DNA from: Hemerocallis citrina
Taxonomy: Eukaryota; Streptophyta; Magnoliopsida; Asparagales; Asphodelaceae
Direction of reading: 5' to 3'
Length of the DNA stretch: 64,000 nucleotides
Assembly: GCA_017893485.1 (NCBI GenBank)
Contig: JACEHZ010000207.1
Coordinates: forward strand, 1,178,001-1,242,000
In this document: one piece after another, positions 21,906 to 31,500 of the stretch
Layout: each line of letters starts with the position of its first letter
How positions within the stretch are numbered: the first letter of the stretch is position 1
Notes under the pieces: generated by a model
Told to the model about the DNA's origin: nothing
What the model saw: only the letters and a program-made list of their open reading frames with translations
Database searches by the model: none
Position numbers and translations under genes: made by a program

Positions 21906-23130
21906 TCCACTCCCTTTGTCGCTTTCGTCACAACCAGATCGAGTTCCAGACCTCGGAGGCGTCTGCCTCGGGTAGCTTCTTTCTTGAGGTCCGGAGAGGT
22001 GGTCGCTCTTCTGCCTGGTTTTCCCTTCGTTCCTGACGGCCCCGAAGTGGATGTTAGGAGCGAGGGGGGACGAGGTAGTAGTGGCGGCGACCGTGGTCCG
22101 GATCCGAGGGATAAGTTACTTCGGAAGGACGGGCGGTCGCCTTGTTGTCTTGTTGTTTCCCCATTCCTCTCTGCTCCGAAAAGGTGGTGTCAGGAGTGGG
22201 GAGCAATAAGACAGTAGGGTCGACGGCAATAGTCCTGTCCCGGGGTGTGGACTTCTTCGGAAGGACGGGTGGTCGTTCTCTCACCAAGATCTTTGGCTTT
22301 CTTTGGTGGCTCCGAAGCGAGCGTCGGAGAGAGCGGAGGTCTTGGTGAGAGAGTGACGATCCATGTCCGATGCCGATCTCTTGGTCCATTTCATCATCAG
22401 TAGCAGCTCGGGCTTTTGGACCGTCCGAGCCTGTTGTTTGCAACTGTGAAGGCGCTGTGGCTAGAGCCCTTTGGCAAGCCGCGCCTTCCAGATGCAAACA
22501 ACTAGCTCGGAATGGTGCGTTCTTCCCGATTCCTGAGTGTGGATGGGTCTCCTCTCATCTCTGTCTTCCTTCCGGGCTGATGGCTTTTGATGGATATCAG
22601 CCCGGGGGAGTTAGAGATGGGGGGAGTGCCGATCTGTTCCCGCCCGGGGCCCGTGGTCGGCAGAATGCCGATTGGTGCACAGGACCTGGGGGGGCGTTCG
22701 CCGAAGGCGGCGCCTCAAAACTAAATCAAAAATTTTTCCGGGTTCTTTTTAGACGAAGGTGGGGCGTCCGAGGGTCCGATCGTCCGAGCGACGTGGCGCT
22801 ATCTGAGCCGCCGGATGCTGACACGCATCTCGAGATGGGCGCGTTCTCCAAGAAAACACTATCTTGTCGTTTAGTGCTCTCGGCGAGATCTGGACCGTCT
22901 GATGAAGATCAGGCGCGAAAGTTGAGGGAGAAGGGAGTTTTCCCCATTTACCAGCTCGGGAAGGCACTTGCACGGATTCCGAGCGGACTCTATTGCAGCC
23001 ACGTTCGGTTTGCTCGCAGCTCGGATTCTCGTCCCATCTTGCCGAGCTGGTTACTTTGTGGTGGGCCTTCGAGATGCTTCGAGAGTAGCCCAAAAGTCGC
23101 TCTGGAAGTCCAAGAGACGCCTCATTTTCA

Positions 23131-23140
23131 CTATAAATCT
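23131..23140 (+). promoter_or_regulatory. proximal TATA box of the antisense gene in A
   Basis: CTATAAATCT, followed by a pyrimidine-rich initiator region (cttttactctctctcttccg), is 199 bp upstream of the ATG at 23330. E2 has TATATAAGTA 170 bp upstream of its ATG. The spacing supports a genuine RNA polymerase II core promoter on the strand opposite gag-pol. Confidence 0.65.
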
Positions 23141-23329
23141 TTACCTCCCTTTGACCAAGTCTTCACTTTTCACTTTTACTCTCTCTCTTCCGTATTTACT
23201 TTGCTTCGAGGTCTTTGGCTCCCTGGTGGTGTCGCTAGCTGTCGTGGTAGCGTTCCTCGTTCCGGCGAAGTTTCCGACCGTAGCTGTCACTTCAAGGTCA
23301 GTCTCTTTCCCTTCTCTCTTTAGGAAAAT

Positions 23330-25736
23330 ATGGTTAAGATTTCGGCTGAGACCCCCGCCTCGGAGCAAGCCGTTGGCCGAGGGGAGAAAGAGAAAGGAGT
23401 GATGGAGCCAAGCGAGCAGGACGTTGTTCGTCCAGATGCGGAGGGCGGAGTGGCCGAGGTGCCCCAAGAAGTCGCGGCGGAGTCTCGAAAGGGCAAAGCC
23501 GTAATTACTATAGTGGAGACGCCGAGGAGAGCGGGGGAGTTCGGTCGGCAGCCCATCGCCGTGTCGAGCGTGGGAGGAGTCCGGGATTATACCGAGGATA
23601 TCTTGGAGAAGGTTACCCAAGGTACGGCTAAACTGGTGGAGGAGAACGAGCCTAGGGAGCTGTCCGAGGTCGATCGCAAGATCTCGACTCTTACCGAAGC
23701 GGACCTTCATACGGTCCGAGAGGGTTTCCAGATCCCTCTCGAGTACGTGTTGCTCCTCCCTGGGCTGGGGTTCCGAGCCAACACTAGGTCCTCTCCGGAC
23801 ATATGCATCTTTCCGGTCGACTCCCTCATTGCCGGTCTTCACTTTCCCCTCCACCCGTTCGTGGTTGACGTCCTGGTTTGGTATGGTTTGAGTCCCGCTC
23901 AACTGATGCCGAACACATGGAGGCAAGTTGTGGCGTTCCTCCTCCGATGCCAAGAGATCGGCGCCAAGCCGACCATGTACCTCTTTCGAAGTCTCTTCCG
24001 ACCTGTCCGGCCGAGAAAAGATGAGCAAAGGTTTTATCTTTCGCCCCGGCCGGGCGTGAAACTGATCGAGAATCCGGACTCGATCAAACACTGGAAGGAC
24101 AAATACTTCCTCGTTCGGAATCTGACGCCATGGGTGATACCGACAGTTTGGGCGGACGGACTACCCAAGCGCACAAAGAAGGACGTTCCGCTGAACGCTG
24201 CAGAGACCGAGGTCCAGAAGAAGATCCTTGCTCTGCCGACGCTTAGCTGGAAGGATATCACCGAAGAGCATCTGTTCCGTGGGGGTTTCAGTCCGATCGA
24301 CCCTCGTACGCTTCTGGTATTTATACTTCTCTCCGTAAAGTTTGCATTCAATTTTCTAAGTTTTTTCATTCGACTCTTGCAGAGACCATGAAGCTCGATT
24401 ACAAGGCTCTGGTGGCGAAGGGCAGGTCCGAGCAGGAGAAGAAGAAGAGGCTGTCGACAGCGCCTCAGGACAGCCGAGCTTCGAAGAAGGCCTCGGTCGT
24501 GAAGGCAGCCGACCAACCGAAGGTTGCTGTCCTGAAGGAGGGGGAGATTGAGGTCCTTGTCCCTCCGGCGAAGGTCGCGGTCCCCGAGCAGGGGGGGGGT
24601 CGTGGACCTCGATCCCTCGGCCTCGGCTGCTCCTGCTCCTACCCCGGAGGCGGACGCTCCTGGTCCGTCGAGCGGTGGGTTCGGAGTGGCTGATGCGCTG
24701 TCCCTCCCGGTTCTGCCCCTCACCTCCGACGCGGAGAAGATCTTGACCGAGCGTCACAAACAGATCTTCGTCCCTGATTGGCAGGTGATGAACGTCGACG
24801 GCTTTTTGGGCGACGGGAACATCTGCATGGAGGCAGTGAGGCACCTGCCGACTCCGAAGGACCGAGCGACCCTGAGGGCCGGGATGGCAGGGGACAACGT
24901 GATGCAGATGGCCCGGAGCACTATGTCGGTAAGTGTGTCGAGCCCTTCTTCATTCATATTTTTTCCTTGGAATCTTTTTTTAAGTTCTTGGGCTCGGATT
25001 TTAACGTGTTGTTCTCTTCCAGACCCTCTGCCACTTCAGTTGGCTGGTCGAGGAGATGGCGAGGAAGGATCAGGAGAAGGAGAAGGAGAGGACGGAGCGC
25101 GTTCGGGTTGCGAAGCGGCTTGAGTCCGAGCTGCTTCTTTCGACGAAGAGAGTCGCCGAAGTGGAGGACTTGGAGAAGAAGCTGGCCGACGCCATCCAAT
25201 CGTCGAAGGATACGGCGTCCAAGCTTGAGAAGGAGGTGGCCGAGCTGAAGGAGGAGCTGGCCAGCGCTCGGTCGGGAGCAGAGAAGGAGGTTACCGAGCT
25301 GAAGGATGAGCTGGCCAAGGCTCGGTCGGAAGGGGAGACTGCTCGGAAGAGAGCCGAGAGGATCAAGGCCAACCACCTGAGGAAGGTGAAGAAGGTGAAG
25401 GAGGCCGTGCAAGAGGAGGCCGCGCAGCACATGATCCAGAATATGCTGGACGCCTACGGCCGTGCCCTGACCCACGTAGTCGCGAAGAACCCGGGCTTCG
25501 ACTCGTCCTCCTACGACTTTTACGAGCCCGTGGAGGGGGAAGAAGGGATCACCGAGGGTCTACTCGGTCCCGACGGAGAGACGGAACCCGCCGAAGGTGA
25601 TGGGGAGACTGAAGCCGAGGGCGAGGAGGAGAAACTCTCCGAGGAGGAGAGCTGGAGCGAAGGCGGGGGCGAGGGTGATGGCGAGGACAAGGCAGAGGGG
25701 TCGACGGATCCGAGCGGCAAAAAGGTCGACCCCTGA
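23330..25736 (+). CDS. Antisense ORF of a Tat retrotransposon (Transposase_28-like), three exons
   Basis: Exons 23330-24316, 24385-24928 and 25023-25736 are joined in phase 0 by two GT...AG introns (68 and 94 bp), giving about 747 residues. The N-terminus is acidic. The conserved block (about residues 120-270: VFPVDS-like IFPVDSLIAGLHFPLHPF, NTWRQVVAFLL, FYLSPRPGVKL, HWKDKYFLVRN) is the domain named putative gypsy type transposon (Transposase_28, PF04195). Despite that name it has no proven transposase activity. Exon 2 is basic, then Pro/Ala-rich; exon 3 is a long Glu/Lys coiled coil (about residues 525-640) with an acidic tail. A run of nine G (24591-24599) shifts the frame by one; eight would restore it, so this copy may be broken. 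A donor at 25724/25725, just before the stop, can splice to 25942. The role in the element is unknown; control of sense expression or help in trans is conjecture. Confidence 0.8.
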
Positions 25737-25796
25737 CTCGGTTGTCTCCCTACTTTTCAGTCTTTTTGGTTTTGTTTTCTTTTTGTAAGCCTTATT

Positions 25797-25812
25797 GCGG
25801 ACTGGCCACCGC
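25797..25812 (+). other. conserved 16-mer in the last intron/3' UTR of the antisense gene (A)
   Basis: GCGGACTGGCCACCGC is identical at 49601-49616 in E2, although the surrounding non-coding sequence is diverged. It sits 60-70 bp after the aORF stop in both. GCGG and CCGC at its ends can pair. Confidence 0.7.
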
Positions 25813-25941
25813 CTTTGTTTTGAATGAAAAAGTATTTTGTTTGGCCAAAAACTTGTCCAAGTGTTGAGCCTCGGACTTAGTGTGCGTTTTGGGCGTAAAT
25901 TTCTCCAACTGTTGGGCCTCGGATTTATTTCCGCTTTTCAG

Positions 25942-26781
25942 GTGGTGTTTGGTCCGGTCGCGGAGCTGGTCTTCCTTCGGAAGGAATTGGCCAATTTGAA
26001 GCGTGAACTCTCGGACAGCCGGCAGAGGCGGTTTCTCCTGCTCGGCCAGGCGGAGGAGGTCAGGGCAGTTCTGAGGAGGAACTGTCGCGAGCTGCATCAA
26101 CTCCGGAAGCGCTCCCAGGGTCCTGGTTCCGAAGGGGAAATTGAGCGGCTTCGTGGGGAGCTTAAAGCCGCCGAGCAGAAGAACGACGATCTTTTGGCCG
26201 AGGTACAACACTTGGGGCTATCGGAGAGAGAATGTTCGGCGGAAAGGGAGAAGATGGCCTCCGAGCTGGAGGGGGCTTTGGCCGAGCGTAAGAGACTATC
26301 GGCCGAAGTCGACATGCTCAGGAGGATCACAATAGATAGGGGGATTGAGGTCACCCACTATCGGCGGCTTGCAACTGATAGTTCCAACGCCTCAGGGTCG
26401 TTGAAGGCCCCTCGATCAAAGAAATTGGCGAAGGACGTCGTCTTGAGGGATCGGATTATCGAACTGGAGGAGGAGATCGCGTCGCTTAAACCTGCGCCGG
26501 AGAGGGCTAATGTTCGCAGCACGTCGTGCACTCGCGATGAAAGTGAGAGGGGGATCACGTTTTATGAACTCGCGACGCGCCCGCTAACGACCAGGCGGAG
26601 CCCGACTGACGCTCAGAGCAGTGCGGCTGTCTCGTCGAGCGGGGCATCGGTCGGCGCGGCTGTTAGGACTAGCAGTGAAGGGGGGTCGCGCTTCGTTGGT
26701 TTAGGGTCGAGCTCAGAAGGTCGGCCTCGTCGTCCTCGCGTTTCCCTAAACCGAAGCATTCCCCTTCCGAAGAGGATTTGA
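25942..26781 (+). CDS. alternative coiled-coil exon of the antisense gene (A)
   Basis: It opens at a strong acceptor (ccgcttttcag/gtggtg) in phase 0 with the donor at 25724/25725; the 217-bp intron so defined removes the upstream stop. 279 residues follow: a coiled coil (ELANLKRELSDS, IERLRGELKAAEQKNDDLL, ELEGALAERKRLSAEVDML, RDRIIELEEEIASLK) and a low-complexity Ser/Thr/Arg tail. Spliced in, the antisense product would be about 1020 residues. It could instead be a separate ORF on the same transcript. No known domain beyond the coiled coil. Confidence 0.6.
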   Translation: MVFGPVAELVFLRKELANLKRELSDSRQRRFLLLGQAEEVRAVLRRNCRELHQLRKRSQGPGSEGEIERLRGELKAAEQKNDDLLAEVQHLGLSERECSAEREKMASELEGALAERKRLSAEVDMLRRITIDRGIEVTHYRRLATDSSNASGSLKAPRSKKLAKDVVLRDRIIELEEEIASLKPAPERANVRSTSCTRDESERGITFYELATRPLTTRRSPTDAQSSAAVSSSGASVGAAVRTSSEGGSRFVGLGSSSEGRPRRPRVSLNRSIPLPKRI

Positions 26782-26948
26782 TTATGTCACTTTTCATTTC
26801 TGTTGGCTGTTGTAATAACCTAGTTGTAGGGTTGGTCGACCGTTTGTAACACTATTATGTCTGAATGCATAAAAATTCTGAAAAACTTTTAAGTGTTTGT
26901 CTTCGGCACTGTATTGAAACTGCGTTGTTCGTTTTTCCTATTTTTCAG

Positions 26949-27368
26949 CTTGTCGCGGCGATCCATGGATCGGACTCCGGGCGTCCGAATGATGACTCCG
27001 CATCCGAGGCGACCTCTGGGACGGTGGTTCTGAGCCCCAGGAGTGTCGATCTGAAGCTACGCCGATCCGAGGGCGAGTGGAGTCACCTTTCGTTGGTTCT
27101 CAGTCTCCGGGAGGCCGAAACACAACGCTTGGAGAGCAAGATCGTCGAGTTGAGCCCCGTAGGGGAGGACGAGGACTCGCAGACCGCATTCAGCAATGCT
27201 CTTCGGGTCAAAAGTATTCGGCACATTCAGTCGAAACTCATTACCGAACGGGACGACTTGCTCTCGGAGATGGGACAGCTGCGGGCGGAAATGGCGAAGC
27301 TTCGAGGAGAGGCGGAGGAACCGTCTGCCGAGGAGGGCGAACAAGATGGAGAGGATGCATTTTTATGA
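26949..27368 (+). CDS. last coiled-coil exon of the antisense gene (A)
   Basis: It follows an acceptor, cctatttttcag, and reads LVAAIHGSDSGRPND..., similar at its start to the E2 terminal exon (VAALLPEGDSRS). 139 residues to the stop: a charged coiled coil (LREAETQRLESKIVEL, ITERDDLLSEMGQLRAEMAKL) and an acidic end. I could not find the donor that joins it to the previous exon with confidence. A polyadenylation signal AATAAA lies downstream at about 27453, before the tandem repeats. Confidence 0.55.
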   Translation, partial: LVAAIHGSDSGRPNDDSASEATSGTVVLSPRSVDLKLRRSEGEWSHLSLVLSLREAETQRLESKIVELSPVGEDEDSQTAFSNALRVKSIRHIQSKLITERDDLLSEMGQLRAEMAKLRGEAEEPSAEEGEQDGEDAFL

Positions 27369-27622
27369 AAGACAAGTGTAGTGGGTCGGGGGTTGTATGT
27401 TTTGTTTGCCGACACTTTTGTAATGGTCTATTTTGTACTGTACGCCGATATTTAATAAAATTCCCTTTCGGTGTTTTGTACGTCTGTCTTTGTTTATAAC
27501 TGTGTTGGCCGTGCCGAACTATTTGAACTGAGTGTGTCTATTTAGCCGAATGGATCCCCAGGGGTACGGCGATTTGTCGCTTAGTGGGTCTGACACGGCG
27601 ATGTTCTCGAGAGTGCTATTTC

Positions 27623-27815
27623 GACGTGGCGAGATCTGAGCCGTTGAATGTAGGCGCGGATCTCGAGGGGGCTCGTTTTCCAAGAAAACGTTATCTTGTC
27701 ATTTTGTGCGAGTGGCGCGATCTGAGCCGTCTGATCGAGATCACGCACGAAAGTTGAGGGGGAAGTGTGTTTTCCCCGTTTACCAGCTCGGGAAGGCACT
27801 TGCTCGGATGCCGAC
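27623..27815. repeat. dispersed repeat X3, flanking the antisense gene
   Basis: A direct copy of X2 (22790-22985) and X1 (21423-21643). Shared words in order: gacgtggcg, atctgagccg, ccaagaaaac, tatcttgtc, gcgaaagttgaggg (or gcacg...), tttaccagctcgggaaggcacttg. X2 and X3 bracket the promoter-proximal part and all exons of the antisense gene. Confidence 0.75.
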
Positions 27816-27887
27816 CGGATGTGTTTGCCTTCGGACCTCGGCTGACAGTCAAGAGTGGTCGGGATACGTGTTCCGGACCTTAGGCAT

Positions 27888-28438
27888 AGTCCAACGGCTG
27901 CGGGAGCAATTCCGAACGGCGATCTACCCCTGGTTCGTCCGGAGACGAACCGAGGAGGTAAAGTCGAGCCGAGTGTTGGACTCCGAACCATCGGTGTAGT
28001 TCAACGGCTGTGGGAGCAATTCCGAACGGCGATCTACCCCTGGTTCGTCCGGAGACGAATCGAGGAGGTAAAGTCGAGCCGAGTGTTGGACTCCGAACCA
28101 TCGGTATAGTTCAACGGCTGCGGGAGCAATTCCGAACGGCGATCTACCCCTGGTTCGTCCGGAGACGAACCGAGGAGGTAAAGTCGAGCCGAGTGTTGGA
28201 CTCCGAACCATCGGTATAGTTCAACGGCTGTGGGAGCAATTCCGAACGGCGATCTACCCCTGGTTCGTCCGGAGACGAACCGAGGAGGTAAAGTCGAGCC
28301 GAGTGTTGGACTCCGAACCATCGGTATAGTTCAACGGCTGTGGGAGCAATTCCGAACGGCGATCTACCCCTGGTTCGTCCGGAGACGAACCGAGGAGGTA
28401 AAGTCGAGCCGAGTGTTGGACTCCGAACCATCGGTATA
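27888..28438. repeat. 110-bp tandem repeat, five copies, in element A
   Basis: Units start at about 27888, 27998, 28108, 28218 and 28328 (agttcaacggctg...aaccatcggtat) and differ by one or two bases each. The array lies between the 3' ends of gag-pol (minus) and the antisense gene (plus). Short tandem arrays in the 3' part of Tat-group elements are known sources of plant satellite DNA. Confidence 0.92.
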
Positions 28439-28488
28439 GTAAGAAGGGAGGAAAAAACAGGCAAATTCAAAAGCAAAATGGAGCTTTC

Positions 28489-28494
28489 TTTATT
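28489..28494 (-). terminator. polyadenylation signal after gag-pol of A
   Basis: AATAAA read on minus, about 90 bp after the pol stop codon and before the tandem repeat. It suggests that a shorter gag-pol mRNA can end before the antisense gene. Full genomic RNA would have to read through it to the 3' LTR. Confidence 0.4.
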
Positions 28495-28584
28495 TGATAT
28501 TTGACGGCGAACCGTTTTACATAGTAGAATTCATAGAACAGGTTACAAGTTAAAGGAGAGGAATGGCGCGACACCTCGGATTAC

Positions 28585-31500
28585 TTAGAGAGGCGCCGGG
28601 GCGCTCTCTTGGTATTTCAGGAGGTGATCGGCATTCCAGGTCCTCAGGAGCTCTCTACCGTCCATGTCCTCAAGTCGATATGCCCCAGGCCGAACAACTT
28701 TTGTGACCCGGTACGGCCCTTTCCAATTCGGAGCTAGCTTGCCCTTCTGACTGGGGAGGGATATGGCTAGCTTTCTCAACACCAGATCTCCTTGCTCGAG
28801 GTTGGCGGGCCGGACTTTCTTGTTGTAGGCTAGCTCGACTCTCCTTCTGTAATTTTGCTGCCGAATCGATGCCCTTTCCCTCAGTTCATCTATCAGGTCC
28901 AAGTTTCCTCTGAGTTCCCTGGCATTCTGCGCTTCGTCATAGGCGATGAGCCGAGGGGAAGGAATTCCGACCTCGAGGGGTATTACGGCCTCGGCCCCAT
29001 AAGTAAGGCTGAAAGGGGACTCTCCAGTGGGCGTCCGCTTGCTTGTGCGGTAGTTCCACAACACATTAGGGAGTTGGTCGACCCACTGTCCTTTGGAGCA
29101 CCTGTCCAACCTCTTCTTGAGCCCCGCAAGGATCTGCTTATTAGCGTTCTCGGCTTGTCCGTTCGACTGGGGGTGCGAGACGGACGAGAAACGCTGTTGA
29201 ATGACGAGGTCGTCGCACAGGGTTCGGAATGCTGAGCCAGTGAACTGGGTCCCATTATCTGTCACGAGGACGCGCGGGACGCCGAATCTGCATATAATGT
29301 TCTTCCAGAAGAACTGCACCACTTTGTTCTCGGTTATCGTGGCGAGGGGCTCGGCCTCGACCCACTTCGAGAAGTAGTCGATAGCCACGACTAAAAACCT
29401 GAGCTGACCAGGAGCTGGAGGGAAAGGCCCTATCAGGTCCATTCCCCACATCGCGAAGGGGATAGGGCTCGATAGGGAGGTGAGGTTGGCTTGAGGGAGG
29501 CGTCGGATGCTAGAGTGTTTCTGGCAGGAGCCGCACTGCCGAACGTGTCGCTCGGCGTCTTGGAGAAGCGTCGGCCAGAAGTACCCATAATTCAGAGCTT
29601 TTCGGGCCAGGGACCTAAATCTCGAGTGTGCCCCGCCGATCCCTTCATGAAGCTCCTGTAGGGCATATTCAGCCTGACCCGGAGAGAGGCATCGTAGATA
29701 TGGTCGGCCGTCTATTTGGGAGAAGGAGCGCTTGTATAGGATGCCCTCGATTAAGACATAGCGCTCGGCTCGGGTTCTAACTCGGCGTGCTTCTTTGGGA
29801 TCTTGAGGCAGAACTCCATCCCTTAAGAATTCCACCAGTGGTTTCATCCAATTGTCCTGCAGCGCGACCGGCAATGTCTCCATCGAGCTAGGCGTCTCGT
29901 CTTCGATGCTCGGTTTGGAGAGGACTTCGATCAGCACGGCCTGTTCAAGACCCTGCAGAGAAGACGAAGCCAATTTGGAGAGAGCATCGGCCTGTGAGTT
30001 CTCCTCCCGAGGGACACGCTGGATGATGGCTTCTTCGAACCGACCCATCAGACCCCGGACCTTGGCGAGGTACTTAGCCATTCGCTCATCCCGGGCCTCG
30101 TACTCGCCCAAGACCTGATTCACAACTAGTTGGGAGTCACTGTGAACCCGAAGGCGCTGCGCCCCAGCACTTCGTGCGAGTCCGAGGCCGGCTATGAGGG
30201 CCTCGTATTCCGCCTCGTTGTTCGAAGCCTTGAAGTTCAGGCGGATCGCATACTGCAAGACGAAGTTGTCAGGGCCGTTTAAGATAATCCCGGCACCGCT
30301 TCCTTCACTGCAAGAGGACCCGTCCACGAAGACTGTCCAAATGGGGGGCCCATTTGGGACGTGGCCGACCTCAGGGATGGTGGTCTCGACAATGAAGTCG
30401 GCGAGAGCCTGAGCCTTAATTGCCGTCCGAGGCTGATAAGTGATGTCGTGCTGACTCAGCTCTACGGACCACTTCATTAGCCGACCCGAGGTCTCTGGCT
30501 TGTGGAGGATCTGCTTTAGCGGTTGATCGGTGAGGACGATGACTGAATGAGATTGGAAGTAGGGCCGGAGCTTCCTTGCTGCCATGACGAGGGCGTAGGC
30601 TATCTTTTCTATCCTCGGATAACGGAGCTCGGCATCCCGAAGTACCTTGCTCACGTAGTAAATAGGCCTCTGGGTCCGGTCCTCTTCTCTGACCAGGACA
30701 GCGCTCAGGGACTGCTCGGAGGCTGCCAAGTAGAGGAAGAGAGGCTCGCCTGGGACCGGCTTACTGAGCAGAGGGGGGTTCACCAGATAGGCTTTCAGCT
30801 GGTCGAACGATGCTTGCTGTGCCTCGCCCCATTCAAATCCCTTAGCGCCTCGGAGCGCTTTGAAGAAGGGAAGGCACTTTTCTCCTGACTTGGAGAGGAG
30901 CCGACCAATGGCTGCGAGCCGACCGGTGAGCTTCTGCACCTCTTTGACGTTCCGAGGCGGGGCCATGTCTAATATGGCTTTGATCTTTTCGGGGTTGGCT
31001 TCAATCCCCCGCTGGCTCACCATGAAACCGAGGAACTTGCCAGAGGAGACTCCGAACGCACACTTGTTCGGGTTTAGCCGCATGTTGTACTTCCTCAACA
31101 CGCCGAAAGCCTCTTGGAGGTCGGCTACATGGTCGGTGCCGCGGATGCTCTTGACGAGCATGTCGTCAACGTACACCTCCATGTTTCGGCCGATCTGATG
31201 CTGAAAGACCTTGTTGACGAGGCGCTGGTAGGTGGCGCCCGCATTTTTCAAACCGAACGGCATTACTCGGTAGCAGTAGAGGCCTTGGTCGGTGACGAAG
31301 GAGGTCTTCGGGATGTCCGGAGGGAACATCCGGATTTGGTTGTAGCCCGAGAAGGCATCCATGAAGCTGAGGAGCTCATGGCCCGAGGTGGCGTCGATTA
31401 GGGTGTCGATGTTCGGGAGAGGGAAGGGATCCTTCGGACACGCTTTGTTGAGGTCGGTGAAGTCGATGCATATCCTCCACGAGCCATTGGACTTCTTGAC

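Noticed and set aside
22370..23323. 317-codon open frame on plus in element A
   Set aside because: It spans the leader and repeat X2 and passes through the proximal TATA box; no domain is recognised and E2 has no counterpart. Open by composition.
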